Positions 11,253 to 26,893 of a stretch of 64,000 nucleotides of DNA are shown here, one piece after another; position 1 is the first letter of the stretch, and every line of letters starts with the position of its first letter. A model generated the notes under the pieces. That model worked only from the letters and a program-made list of their open reading frames with translations, was not told where the DNA came from and ran no database searches. Both the position numbers and the translations under genes were made by a program. Origin of the DNA: Artemisia argyi. Its lineage: Eukaryota > Streptophyta > Magnoliopsida > Asterales > Asteraceae. The DNA lies in contig CM060687.1 of the NCBI GenBank assembly GCA_030686995.1, positions 172,403,090 to 172,467,089 of the forward strand, read 5' to 3'.

Positions 11253-11255
<3 letters not shown>
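10009..11255. mobile_element. TA-flanked MITE B (about 1.25 kb)
   Basis: Left end GGGGAGGGTTATTGTGAGAT with CTTAAAGTTTTAAAAGTAA; the right end, read as reverse complement, has TGAGATCAAATAAGACC and CTTTAAAGTTCTAAAAGTAA, an imperfect terminal inverted repeat. Both ends abut (TA)n. MITE C at 26047 has the same two ends in opposite orientation. The interior (10330-11100) has three CCGG(N)4CCGG-type palindromes, a repeated GATCCACCATGGC motif (10604-10690) and purine-rich 5'-leader-like DNA near 11000-11080, possibly captured host sequence. No intact coding region. Confidence 0.72.

Positions 11256-11347
<92 letters not shown>
11256..11347. repeat. (TA)n microsatellite, left flank of RT1
   Basis: Pure TA repeat. 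The RT1 5' LTR begins directly after it at 11348; the other half of the tract is at 25979-26046. Confidence 0.9.
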
Positions 11348-11351
<4 letters not shown>

Positions 11352-12261
11352 ACAATTCGTAATTTCAGGTCTTTGTTCAGATGTCGAAATTTCATTATTC
11401 ATCTCGGAAGGTACTATTCATCAGTTACTATTCACCAATCAATATTCATCATTTTACTATTCATCATTTTTGGTGTCAGTTTGAGATTCCGAGAAGCGTT
11501 ATGAAAATTTACTATTCACATGACACTATTCATTTCTGAAGAGAAACAACTATTTATGTACTTTATTCATTTCATCGTAAATTTAGTTTACGGGTAATTA
11601 AATTCGCGTAACCGGTCAGGTTAAGCTGCGAATTCGAGAAATCATCAGTAGGGACATTTCATGCGGTCTAGAAATGGCTTACATATCATTACAATAGCAT
11701 TTGCATACTATTCCACTCGTAGGATATTCAAATTAATACTTTTGATATATTCGACTTTTTACGTATGTTTATTTTTAAAATAAACGTTAACACGCGACCA
11801 ATAATGTGACTAACATGTTTGACACTCCCGACTATGATCCTAATATATTTTTATATTCATTTTAATAATATATAAATTATATTATTAATTTACCCGGTAT
11901 TTTGGAAATTCATTTAATTTATATCGTACGCCTAATTTAATTACGACGGTTTTCGTAAAAACTAAACAATAACCATCCAAACACTCAATATTTATACCCA
12001 ACATATTTTTACAATTTTTATGACTTTATTATGTCCCGGTTAACTCCGTTAAAATTTATTTTTAGTTAACTCGGTACCCGGTATTCCCTAAAACTGTTAA
12101 TATATACATAATAATACAAGAATTATACCAACTATCTTACACTAGCTACATGTTTTCTTCCCTTTTTCATAAAATGCAGCCCCCCCCCCCCCCCCCGTGC
12201 TAATATCTTACAAATCTTGAAAATCATGCCATCTCATTAATGTTGTTATAAAGTTGTCTAA

Positions 12262-12270
12262 TATATAAAA
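12262..12270 (+). promoter_or_regulatory. TATA box candidate in RT1 LTR (copy 1)
   Basis: TATATAAAA, with the equivalent in copy 2 near 15200 and in the 3' LTR near 23733. It lies 234 bases upstream of the first predicted splice donor; the corresponding distance in RT2 is 244. Transcription would start about 30 bases downstream. Confidence 0.5.
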
Positions 12271-12495
12271 TATATAACAAAATCTACTCATTTTTACCTC
12301 ATTTTTCAAGATCTAAGCAAGATAACTTTTCTCTCTTTGGGTGGTGCTCGGCCTCAACACAAGAACAAGCAAGAAAACTTTAATTTTTCAAGATCTAGTA
12401 ATTATCTAGTGTATTTTGTACTCCTATAAGGGTTTTGTAATACAAACTCAAGGTTTACTTAGGTTTTCACCATCAAAATCTCATTAATCTTTCAA

Positions 12496-13152
12496 GTAAG
12501 TGTATGAAACTCATCTTTATAATTTTACCAAGTTTTTACAAGATTCATGTGATATATATACAAGATCTATATGCATATATTATTTATACCACTCCATTTT
12601 ATACATATTTAACTTTTGAGCCCTAGAAATAGATTATAGTTAGATCCTTGTTAGATCCATTTGATTTATGATGTTTAGGAACCTATGACACCCTAAGAAG
12701 GTGTATGGTAAGATTAGACTAGTTTTGTGGTGATTGAAAGTGATTTGGTTGAAGTTGGAACTAGATTGGAACCTTAGAAATGGTTTTTGAAACAATATAT
12801 ATACCTACAGTCCATATTTTTGAAACGTGGGAAACTCAGTAGATGATGGATAATTTTTGACCAAAGATTTAGAAAATACTTTCAAAAACGAAGCCGTGGG
12901 CGAAAGAACAGATTAAAACGAGCTTATAACGAAGGAGTTATGATTTTTGCAAGTTTAACGACGAAAACTATTTTCTGAAAATATAACATGCTGTTGGACG
13001 ATTTTCGACGGACAAAGAGAGGCGTTAGACGTAATCTTATGGAGCCGAACTATCAAAAATATATTAATACATGTTAAGACGAATCCGTGGATATAAAGAA
13101 CGAGGAAAATGAACTTAAAACGACAAAGTTATACACGTTTTAAAATCGTCAA

Positions 13153-13226
<74 letters not shown>

Positions 13227-13572
13227 ACTAACAGAAATAATATAACTACGTACTAAATGCTATATTTTCTAGATTTATTGTTCAAGAATTATATTCTTAA
13301 CTAACGAAGTACGTACGACCCAAGACTTATTTATGCGACTACTAGGCGTTATTTCAAGGTTTTTAAAACGAGAAATATAACACTAACATTTTATATACGA
13401 TATATTACGACAAGTTTTTATACTTCTAATTGGACTTATTTTTCCTAAGTATGGAAATCTCCTATTTTGACAATAACAAGTATTTTCAATTTACGAGTGG
13501 TATAGGTATGATGTGCATGAATATTCATTACATCATTTCATGATCTAAAGTAGATCATATTCATTCATTTAG
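12496..13572 (+). other. Predicted leader intron 1 in RT1 LTR (copy 1)
   Basis: Donor TTTCAA/GTAAGT and acceptor TTCATTTAG/GTTGCGGC, 1077 nt. The same sites recur in copy 2 (15431-16442) and the 3' LTR (23965-25025), and in RT2 with nearly the same context. Predicted by eye from consensus and cross-family conservation; no transcript evidence. Confidence 0.5.
13157..13223. repeat. (TA)n microsatellite in RT1 LTR copy 1
   Basis: Expanded TA repeat. The same position is only a short ACATATATATTT in copy 2 (near 16080) and ACTATATATATATATTT in the 3' LTR (near 24660), so this expansion is private to copy 1. Confidence 0.9.
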
Positions 13573-13635
13573 GTTGCGGCTAGTGTTCGCGCTTTTTTGT
13601 CCCGATCATTTCATCACATTGTACTATCACTTCAG

Positions 13636-14106
13636 GTGAGTTTTCATAGCCCCGTTTTCAATTACTTATTTGATTTCAAATCCCACGGGGGAGAATACAT
13701 TGCATCAATTATTTTTGTACATGCCCAAGTATTAAATTCCATACATTGCTTAAGTTGCCTTACTACCAAGTTAAGTCCCCTTTATTATCATGGACCGTTA
13801 ATTATATTGCCAAGCGAGAGTCAGTGGATAGATTTTTCGAGGGTGACGCCTCCATCCATGTTTGGGTTGCTCCAACGGAATTACGGATGCATTTCATGTC
13901 TAATCTATTTGAGTGTCTGGTAAACACTCCTTTGGGGCCAATACAATATTATGTCTAGCTTCGGGGTCATGAGCTTAAGAGACAATGTAGCATTTTGACA
14001 TTTTGTCGGTTTACTTTATACTTGTGGCTAATGTACATACGATTTAACTTACAAACCTATGGAATTCACCAACATTCGTGTTGACGTTTTAGCAATGTAT
14101 TTTCAG
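13636..14106 (+). other. Predicted leader intron 2 in RT1 LTR (copy 1)
   Basis: Donor CTTCAG/GTGAGT after a 63-nt mini-exon (13573-13635); acceptor GTATTTTCAG/GTTGTT preceded by TGTTGAC, a plausible branch point about 22 bases upstream. 471 nt. In copy 2 (16506-16977) the donor reads GTTAGT and the acceptor CAG reads CTG, so that copy, which leads into the primer binding site, has lost the acceptor. The 3' LTR copy (25089-25560) is intact. Confidence 0.52.
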
Positions 14107-17042
14107 GTTGTTAAGGTAGCTCCTGCTAGCATGCATTTGGACCTTCATGGAGTCGAGGAGTCGACGCGTCTCACATATATATATTTCCTGCACTTATGAA
14201 ACGTTTGATCTGGATTGAACTTGTTTTTCATAAACTTGCAACACCTTTTTGGGACCTATGTTTTATAACTCTGAATATTTTAAATGAATCAAATGATGTA
14301 TTTTCAAAACGACACTTTAGGTCGTTCAATATAACTGTAACTGTTACTATTCATCAGTTACTATTCACCGATTACTATTCATCATTTTACTATTCATCAT
14401 TTTTTTTGTCAGTTTGAGATTCCGAGAAGCGTTCAGAAAATTTACTATTCACATGACACTATTCATTTCTGAAGAGAAACCACTATTCATGTACTTTATT
14501 CAATTCATCATAAATTTAGTTTACGGGTAATTAAATTCGCGTAACCGGTCAGGTTAAGCTGCGAATTTGAGAAATCATCAGTAGAGACATTTCATACGGT
14601 CTAGAAATGGCTTACATATCATTACAATAGCATTTGCATACTATTCCACTCGTAGGATATTCAAATTAATACTTTTGATATATTCGACTTTTTACGTATG
14701 TTTATTTTTAAAATAAACGTTAACACGCGACCAATAATGTGACTAACATGTCCGGCACTCCCGACTATGATCCTAATATATTTTTATATTCATTTTAATA
14801 ATATATAAATTATATTATTAATTTACCCGGTATTTTGCAAAATTCATTTAATTTATATCGTACGCCTAATTTAATTACGACGGTTTTCGTAAAAACTAAA
14901 CAATAACCATCCAAACACTCAATATTTATACCCAACATATTTTTACAATTTTTATGACTTTATTATGTCCCGGTTAACTCCGTTAAAATTTATTTTTAGT
15001 TAACTCGGTACCCGGTATTCCCTAAAACTGTTAATATATACATAATAATACAAGAATTATACCAACTATCTTACACTAGCTACATGTTTTCTTCCCTTTT
15101 TCATAAAATGCAGCCCCCCCCCCCCCCCCCCGTGCTAATATCTTACAAATCTTGAAAATCATGCCATCTCATTAATGTTGTTATAAAGTTGTCTAATATA
15201 TAAAATATATAACAAAATCTACTCATTTTTACCTCATTTTTCAAGATCTAAGCAAGATAACTTTTCTCTCTTTGGGTGGTGCTCGGCCTCAACACAAGAA
15301 CAAGCAAGAAAACTTTAATTTTTCAAGATCTAGTAATTATCTAGTGTATTTTGTACTCCTATAAGGGTTTTGTAATACAGACTCAAGATTTACTTAGGTT
15401 TTCACCATCAAAATCTCATTAATCTTTCAAGTAAGTGTATGAAACTCATCTTTATAATTTTACCAAGTTTTTACAAGATTCATATGATATATATACAAGA
15501 TCTATATGCATATATTATTTATACCACTCCATTTTATACATATTTAACTTTTGAGCCCTAGAAATAGATTATAGTTAGATCCACTTGATTTATGATGTTT
15601 AGGAACCCATGACACCCTAAGAAGGTGTATGGTAAGATTCGACTAGTTTTGTGGTGATTGAAAGTGATTTGGTTGAAGTTGGAATTAGATTGGAACCTTA
15701 GAAATGGTTTTTGAAACAATATATATACCTACTGTCCATATTTTTGAAACGTGGGAAACTCAGTAGATGATGGGTAATTTTTTACCAAAGATTTAGAAAA
15801 TACTTTCAAAAACGAAGCCGTGGGCAAAAGAACGGATTAAAACAAGCTTATAACGAAGGAGTTATGATTTTTGCAAGTTTAACGACGAAAACTATTTTCT
15901 GAAAATATAACATGCTGTTGGACGATTTTCGACGGACAAAGAGAGGCGTTAGATGTAATCTAATGGAGCCGAACTATCAAAAATATATTAATACATGTTA
16001 AGACGAATCCGTGGATATAAAGAACGAGGAAAATGAACTTAAAACGACAAAGTTATACACGTTCTAAAATCGTCAAAACTACATATATATTTAGTCACTA
16101 ATAGAAATAATATAACTACGTACTAAATGCTATATCTTCTAGATTTATTGTTCAAGAATTATATTCTTAACTAATGAAGTACGTATGACCCAAGACTTAT
16201 TTATGCGACTACTAGGCGTTATTTCAAGGTTTTTAAAACGAGGAATATAACACTAACATTTTATATACGATATATTACGACAAGTTTCTACACTTCTAAT
16301 TGGACTTATTTTTCCTAAGTATGGAAATTTCCTACTTTGACAATAATAAGTATTTTCAATTTACGAGTGGTATAGGTATGATGTGCATGAATATTCATTA
16401 CATCATTTCATGATCTAAAGTAGATCATATTCATTCATTTAGGTTGCGGCTACTGTTCGTGCCTTGTTGTCCCGATCATTTCATCACATTGTACTATCAC
16501 TTCAGGTTAGTTTTCATAGCCCCGTTTTCAATTACTTATTTGAATTCAAATCCCATGGGGGAGAATACATTGCATCAATTATTTTTGTACATGCCCAAGT
16601 ATTAAATTCCGTACATTGCTTAAGTTGCCTTACTACCAAGTTAAGTCCCCTTTATTATCATTGACCGTTAATTATATTGCCAAGCGAGAGTGAGAGGATA
16701 GATCTATCGAGGGTGACGCCTCCATCCGTGTTTGTGTTGCTCCAACAGAATTACGGATGCATTTCATGTCTAATCTATTTGAGTGTCTGGTAAACATTCC
16801 TTTGGGGCCAATACAATATTATGTCTAGCTCCGGGGTCATGAGCTTAAGAGACAATGTAGCATTTTTGACAATTTGTCGGTTTACTTTATACTTGTGGTT
16901 TATGTACGTACAATTTAACTTACAAACCTATGGAATTCACCAACATTCGTGTTGACGTTTTAGCAATGTATTTGCTGGTTGTTAAGGTATCTCCTGCTAG
17001 CATGCATTTGGACCTTCATGGAGTCGCGGAGTCGACGCGTCT

Positions 17043-17044
<2 letters not shown>

Positions 17045-17135
<91 letters not shown>
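17045..17135. repeat. (TA)n microsatellite in RT1 LTR copy 2
   Basis: Follows GTCGACGCGTCTCACA. Copy 1 has only a few TA units here (about 14174-14185), whereas the 3' LTR has a compound (CA)n(TA)n at 25625-25752. Confidence 0.9.
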
Positions 17136-17137
<2 letters not shown>

Positions 17138-17364
17138 CCTGCACTTATGAAACGTTTGATCTGGATTGAACTTGTTTTTCATAAACTTGCAACACCTTTT
17201 TGGGACCTATGTTTTGTAAACTCTGAATATTTTAATGATCAAACGATGTATTTTTCCAAACGACACTTTAGGTCGTTCAATGTAACTGTAACTGTGGTGC
17301 TATGACAGTCACCCCCAGGTATTCCATTCCACTGCCGTTCAGGTATTTTGGGGGTGTGACAGAT

Positions 17365-17376
17365 TGGCATCAGAGC
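17365..17376 (+). other. RT1 primer binding site
   Basis: TGGCATCAGAGC, three bases after the 5' LTR end, one base off TGGTATCAGAGC, the complement of the initiator-methionine tRNA 3' end used by many plant retrotransposons. Confidence 0.75.
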
Positions 17377-18754
17377 TACGGTTATAGTGAACTAGGATGT
17401 ATCTTGGACCCTAGACTATAACCACATCATTATAGCATCTCATCATTTCATCATAGGTGCATATTCATTATACATGTTGTTTCATGCACACATTGTGCGA
17501 GTTATTTATACCCATACTCATATATATATGATTATATTGACCTGGTTCACAAGTGACATGTCTTCAGATACACACCCTGTCATCCTTTCATCGGATTCCA
17601 ACATTGAAGATGCCTTGTCATCTTCCACTACCATTGTACTACTAGTTTCTCTTACACCGCCACTAGCACCATTGATTTGCCATAGGAACAGGGTTTTCCT
17701 ATTATTCAGCCCATACATAGAATGCCGTTTGGTAGAGTATTCAGACTAAATCTTAATGGACCTATTAGGATGCTTATTGCAAGGAAGATAATATGTTTTC
17801 TTTCCTTCACTAGTAGGGCGCTTACTACTCAGGTACTACCACCACCGTCAGCTACTTATTTCACTATTGGTTGTCCCATAGTGCGTACTTCAGTTTTACC
17901 TCTTAGATGTCGCGAGATAGCGCGAAAGAGGGTAGTATTCCATTCACTATTATCACCATCACATCTCAGAGACCCTACACCCATATATGACAGGCCGCTT
18001 AAGAAGCAACCACTATTTGACATACCATTACCATCTACCATACGTTACACCACCTTATAGGTTTGAGGTTGGTGAGAGTTTGAGAGCCTCTACTGCTTGA
18101 CAGCCTACTACTCTTCATCGTTAGACGATGATCTCTAATTATTTAAGATTACCCACGAGTGTTTGGACGATACACTCTGAATAATACTACAAGCCTCACA
18201 AACACAATAAGAATTGCAATAAATCGCCCAAGGGTGGCATCTATCACAAGGACTCTATATTATCTTAGATATGATCGAATCATACCTCCATAACACAATA
18301 GACCAACAAGATGCTTTGAACGGTATTATACCATCATAATGGAACTCATCACAACTCTCCCTTTATTATCAAGTTTGATTACACCACATTCTAAGCCGAT
18401 GATTACATCATTAGTCGCTCTAGCAACACCCCACCGACCAATGTGGTCACATTAGTAGTTTTGACATATAATTACAACTTTGGGAAGATGCAAGTAAGAC
18501 AATAGGATTAATAAAGATGAAGATGTCCTTACGATTAAATGGTCATGTTGACCAAGATAAAAGTGACTACCCTAGTTTTTCGTGTTTCGGAGATAATAAC
18601 AATTCAAGTAAGTCAAAGTCAAATTAAATTTTTGTACAAACAAAAAGATTTCTTGCAAACCTTACGAAGTACGACAAATTATTGATTTTCAATGGTTGGA
18701 TTTAAAACTCATTTTTGTTTAAGCAACAATCTTCTTGAACTCCCTTTTTCCAAA

Positions 18755-18824
<70 letters not shown>

Positions 18825-21539
18825 TTGTTTTTATCAGAATACAAAATATTTCGTAGGCACATCTGTTATATAACTATATTCATTACAAACTTCAAATAAA
18901 GTCACTCCAAGATACATTTATGACCAAATTTCACAATGTTTCACTCAAATAAATGTCGTTAATTTTAGAAACCATATCTCCAAGAAGGAACACGCATAAC
19001 TCATGAACGAATCTCGAAAACAACCACTATACCTACTTACTATTTGACCTTAGATGCGAAAGAAACCCCTCTACCAGAGATTGCCAATATTGATACACCA
19101 TGCCTTAACACCACTACTTGAAATTATAACTTTTTCGCTCATTCCATATTATACGACCCTCACGCTAGTATAAGTTCGTTGGATTAAAAGATCAAGGTAC
19201 AATTACTCAACAAAATTTATATTCTTTTCGGAGATCGATATAGCTTAGTCATAATGGGACAAGACCTCATTTTCATGAAAGGATATCGAGAAGTTTCACT
19301 TGACCATAAGACATTTAGCTTGCATTCATGGCAAATCAAAACATCATTCGATGTGGTACCTACTTGACTCAGATCACCCGTACAACAATTTCCATTCTTT
19401 ATACATTTTAGTCATGCCTAGAGGGATTACGCATTAGAACCTGCTAACTTTACCAAGTATAAAATCTCAAATACTTCAAATCATTGGCACCAAATTTCTG
19501 CCCTATATCCTTCAGTTGACTGTAGATGCCTTAAAGACACGTTCATCTTTCACGCTCTCAATATCACTACCATATTCTCGACCACTTCATAATCATAAAC
19601 CACTACCCTGTTATGAACTAAGATATTTACATTCTTTAAATAAGTGGATTAGTAGACTATTACCATACCATAAGATTCACCCATGTATCCAATAAACCAT
19701 TCAACGAATTTTACTTCAAGCTATTTTACTACCATATGGGGAAATTGTTTTACGGAATTATTAAAAGAAACTATTTTATTACCACCCTATAAATTGATTT
19801 TTCCGTTATTACACCAAATATTTACTATTATTACGCGAAACAATTTTCATGTTACTTGAAAGGAAATGACTAGAATACCATTTTTTCAAAACAAAACGTT
19901 GAACACCATTTAAAACTTTTGAGAAAAATAATGCTATTTTGACTAACTCAAGCATTGCATCATTAGTCCTCAATTATACATAGCCTGATCACCTATGTAT
20001 AATTCAGGAAGGATTATGCTATGAAGAAAATAATTACTTTTTAGGAATTGTTAATAACAATCTTCATTCCAAAGCGTTGTAAACAAATAAACTTTTTCAT
20101 AAACATCTCTTTTTGACAAACCCTCCCTGGATACTTACCCCACCTGTCACTCACTCAGACATTAAGTCGGATTTTTCCATTGACTTCTCTAGGAGAGACT
20201 TTCCATATCAATTACAAGGAGGATTCCTCGATACGAGAAAAGCCATAAAAGGATTACGGAACTACTAACCTAAACTAGGAGAATACAGTAAGACAATTTA
20301 TAACTTAACAACCATTCTGGGATACCACAAGACCATCCGAACAACCATCTCTGACCTAGTTTTCCAATTCTATCATTCAAAGGTACTAGCTAGATTGAGT
20401 TGCAGGATTGAACACAATGTGTAGGTACGCTAAGCAACACTATAGAAATAAACCAAGCCTCTTAACCGATACTGTAAAGCATTTCATTTAAACATGACCT
20501 CATCCATACGCAAACTTCCCTGCAGTGAGTTTTCGCAAAGAATAATTGATTCGAATTATGGATATCGATATAGATTCCCTCAAGGCATTGTGTTCTCAAG
20601 AAATTCTAGATATCCTCACCTATACATCAAGAGAGGCATCAGGCCCAAGCATATCTCCCAAGCTTTATGTGGAAATAAAATAGACATTCATCGACATAAT
20701 ATCAATGGACACCCTCATTTTGCCAACATGATGGCAATTTCAACGATAAACCATTTCAGGACTTAAGTTGGTTGAATACCTAGGCTTGTAGTTTTTCCAG
20801 ATACCCGCCAATAGGCATCATCCAATATCAGGAACCGAACGTTAGACATCTATGCATTTATGCGAACATTATCTATCCTACTATTTTATCTTTGTTAGTA
20901 TATTTTTAATTTTAAATGAAGTTGATTTCAAAATTGTGTTTATACAAACCACATATCTCGTAGAGAATAATTTTGAATTGCCTATTTTGAACAAATACGA
21001 TCCTTTTTAGTCAATATTTAGCAAAACCATTGTACCACGGGAAATATATAAACATCAAACTTTAGTAAACAGTCCTATTCACAACATGTTTGAAAACAGC
21101 GTCACAATTTATAATTACTGAATTTTGATTCATCAAGAAAGATATTACTTAGTAAACCATTTGCTTCATGTTCTAAATTTGTTTATTCAGAAAAAGATTT
21201 CTACTAAAACTTACAATCGCGAGATAAATTTTGAAAACAAATCAACATACTACATCGCTTATGCATTTAGGGCCTTGTGATTTGACAATAAGGAATATTG
21301 GAATATGTGATGAAGGAAATTAGGAGGGACACCATAGATCGATTACAAACGTCAGCAATGGAGACCAAGCACAATAGGCATAGAAAGACACATGTCGTAG
21401 CATCCATTAGACCAAAACACAGGGAATCAAAGTGTTACCCATATTCAATCTTCTTCGTATAATGCCCTTTTCAAAGTGTATAACATTGTAGAATTAGTCA
21501 CCAGATTCATTGTAACCGTTTCAATTATTCCTGATCAAG
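17377..21539 (+). pseudogene. RT1 eroded gag-pol region, unreadable
   Basis: The reading frame starting ATG at 17559 (MSSDTHPVILSSDSN...) is acidic and Ser-rich and sits where gag should begin, but is broken by 17749. Further downstream I could not place the protease, reverse transcriptase or RNase H motifs in any frame. The sequence is AT-rich and contains a (TA)n tract at about 18760-18820. Much of it may be coding sequence decayed beyond recognition, or substituted non-coding DNA. Confidence 0.45.
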
Positions 21540-22778
21540 GTGATCAAATCACCTCAGACTTCTAGCAATCATTTTAAGATTTCCTTCGGAACCCCTTTTA
21601 GATGTAAACACCGCCTATCATCCTCAGACCAATGGTCAGATCGAGAGGACAATTCAAACATGGGAAATATATGCTCAGAGAGTGAGCGATTGACTCTAGA
21701 AATGGTTGGACTAACCATTTATCATAAATCAGATTCGTTTGCAACGATAGTTATTGCACGAGCGTAGAGACTACACCAATTGAGGCACTCTATGGTCGAA
21801 GTACCAATTACCCATTTACAGACCAAAATCGGAAAGTTAAATTCATTGGTCTAGAACTAAACTATGGAACAACAAAGGAAATTTCACAAGTCAAGAACCA
21901 GTTACAAGCAACGAGGAACTGGTAGAAGTTAGGTTGGTGCATGACGCACATCATGCGGATTGGGTATCCCTGAACAGCAAACCAACTAGATTCAAGTGGG
22001 AGAAGAAACTAAGTTGAAAGCTTTGCCTTGGAGAGGCATGATGCAATTTTGGTAACACGAGAGATTAAACCTCTAGTATATTGGACCATTTAAGATTCAT
22101 TTTAGAATCGACCACCTGACATACAAATTTGAGTTCTGGCAGAGTTCAGCAACATATATTACCAATATCACATTGTAAACCTCAAGAAGCGCTGACCATC
22201 TACGGACGGACCGAACGCGGAAAAAGCCAAACTCACTATTTTTGTAAGCACTCACGAAATAACTAGGAACTTCCTACAAACAAAGAATCAGTTACAAGTC
22301 GATAAGTTCTAAACCCTTAGAATTTCAAGTTGGTGGTAGGGTCACGATAAAAGTTCTGCCTAGGAAAGGTATGATACCATTCAGAAAAATCCGGGAAGTT
22401 AAACTCGGTGTACACTGGACCATTTAATATTTCAGAAAAAGTAGGCTAGTAACCCTCAGACTTGAACCTTGTTGGAAAGTAGCAAGATTTCACAAACATG
22501 TTTCATAATTTCAAATCCCAAGAAACGACTTTCAGATTAGTGACTCATGATCCCATTGGAAGGAATTGAACCCAATGACAAACCTAAATCTGGTAGGAGA
22601 ACCAGTAGAAATCAAGGACCGGGAGGTCGAACGGTTGAAGCAAAGTCGAATTCCTATCGTGAAAGTTCGTTGGAATTCTCGAAGAAGTCCCGAATTTACT
22701 TGGGAACGGGAAGACCAAATGCAACTCAAGTATCCACGTCTTTTTACCGAATATACTCCAGAGACCAACAAAAACTGA
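21540..22778 (+). pseudogene. RT1 integrase and chromodomain remnant
   Basis: At about 21604-21663 the frame reads NTAYHPQTNGQIERTIQT, the conserved segment near the catalytic Glu of Ty3/gypsy integrases. Further on, pieces equivalent to the integrase C-terminal part appear twice (about 21885-22190 and 22260-22510) with stops and frame changes, suggesting a decayed internal duplication. The best preserved part, 22566-22778, reads EPVEIKDREVERLKQSRIP and then VKVRWNSRRSPEFTWERED: a chromodomain-like end typical of chromoviruses, where it is thought to steer integration to particular chromatin. The whole is non-functional. Confidence 0.75.
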
Positions 22779-22797
22779 ACTTCAGGACGAAGTTCCT

Positions 22798-22812
22798 TTT
22801 AGAGGGGAAGAC
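22798..22812 (+). other. RT1 polypurine tract
   Basis: AGAGGGGAAGAC immediately before the TGTCACAA start of the 3' LTR. The upstream GGACGAAGTTCC is shared with RT2 and RT3 at the same place. Confidence 0.75.

Positions 22813-25978
<3,166 letters not shown>

Positions 25979-26046
<68 letters not shown>
25979..26046. repeat. (TA)n microsatellite between RT1 and MITE C
   Basis: Right half of the TA tract that RT1 entered; MITE C follows directly. Confidence 0.9.
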
Positions 26047-26050
<4 letters not shown>

Positions 26051-26421
26051 ATATCAAATAAGATCAACCTTAAAGTTGTAAAAATAAGATCCAACTAAAA
26101 TTTGACAAGTGACACACTCGTTAAAATAAAATTAAAATTTTTTATTGAGTGCAACTAAAATTGTTAAAGTTCCGATGGTTTTCTTTTTAAAATTGACGAA
26201 ACCAAGGTGATACACTTTGATTCGACATGTAAATTTATAGTTGTATATCACTAATCCAAAGTCATGTATCAGTTGGTTATTAGTTGCTAAAATGTTAATT
26301 CGTATTCATATTTTATTTTTTGTGTATTATTGCCAATATAGTTATTTATAAAATGGTTCATGTGATTGTTTAGACTAGATCTTATTTTTATAACTTTAAG
26401 TTTGATCTCACATTAACCCTC

Positions 26422-26424
<3 letters not shown>
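26047..26424. mobile_element. TA-flanked MITE C (378 bp), inverted relative to MITE B
   Basis: The right end read as reverse complement starts GGGGAGGGTTAATGTGAGAT, matching MITE B's left end. The left end ATCAAATAAGATCAACCTTA matches B's right end reversed. Both ends abut TA repeats. The interior is short, AT-rich and non-coding, and does not obviously match B's interior. Confidence 0.75.

Positions 26425-26493
<69 letters not shown>
26425..26493. repeat. (TA)n microsatellite, right flank of insertion cluster
   Basis: Ends at the point where the tail of the interrupted 302-bp repeat unit 2 resumes. Confidence 0.9.
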
Positions 26494-26495
<2 letters not shown>

Positions 26496-26601
26496 ATAAG
26501 GAAAAAAAAGAAAAAATAAATGTAAGTAATGATTATAATAATTAAAGTTCTTAAAATGATTAATTAAAATATTTTAATGATTATATCATCATTAGTGCAT
26601 A
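26494..26601. repeat. Displaced tail of 302-bp tandem repeat unit 2
   Basis: Matches 8373-8473 (GGATAAGGAAAAAA through TTATATCATCATTAG) with scattered differences and ends at GTGCATAT, the position where a further unit would begin. Confidence 0.82.
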
Positions 26602-26638
26602 TTTAATTTTAAAAGTAGTAAAATTAATGATTGATATA

Positions 26639-26893
26639 CTCCCTCCGTCCCAAATTTATTGTGCACTATTGACTTTTTTAGTCCTTTTTCTTGAACTATG
26701 ACCTTAAATATTTTTGTGGGTGTTATATAATATTTGATGCAAAATATATAAATGGATTAGGTTTTAAATATACTTTTCAATTGTATAATTTTTCATCAAC
26801 TATTATATAATAAAAAATATATATTTATGGTCAAAGTTGAACCAAATTGACTTTGAAAATTCAAACTGGACAATAATTTTGGGACGGATGGAG
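26639..26893. mobile_element. Stowaway-like MITE (about 255 bp)
   Basis: Begins CTCCCTCCGTCCCAAATTTA after a TA dinucleotide and ends with the near-complement TTTTGGGACGGATGGAG. CTCCCTCCGTCCC is the hallmark terminal repeat of plant Stowaway (Tc1/mariner) MITEs, which are moved by transposases encoded elsewhere. AT-rich, non-coding interior. The right-hand TA is not exact. Confidence 0.88.

Larger units (their letters stand above)
11348..17361 (+). repeat. RT1 5' LTR with internal tandem duplication (6.0 kb)
   Basis: Starts TGTCACAATTCG and ends GGGGGTGTGACA. Copy 1 (about 11412-14343) and copy 2 (14344-17361) are direct repeats. Copy 1 stops at GTAACTG, about 75 bases before the LTR end, and is joined to TTACTATTCATCAG, which lies about 64 bases inside the LTR. 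The 3' LTR is single (3.17 kb), so the duplication is specific to this side. Poly(C) runs mark both copies at 12181 and 15114. Confidence 0.88.

Noticed and set aside
11208..11504. Open frames with long Tyr-Ile repeats, also at 16930-17305, 25513-25799 and 25894-26094
   Set aside because: Translations of TA or CA microsatellites.
13597..13923. Recurring frame starting MSRSFHHIVLSLQ, also at 16464 and 25047
   Set aside because: Repeats because the LTR repeats; it falls across the predicted mini-exon and intron 2, without family resemblance or conservation in RT2 or RT3.
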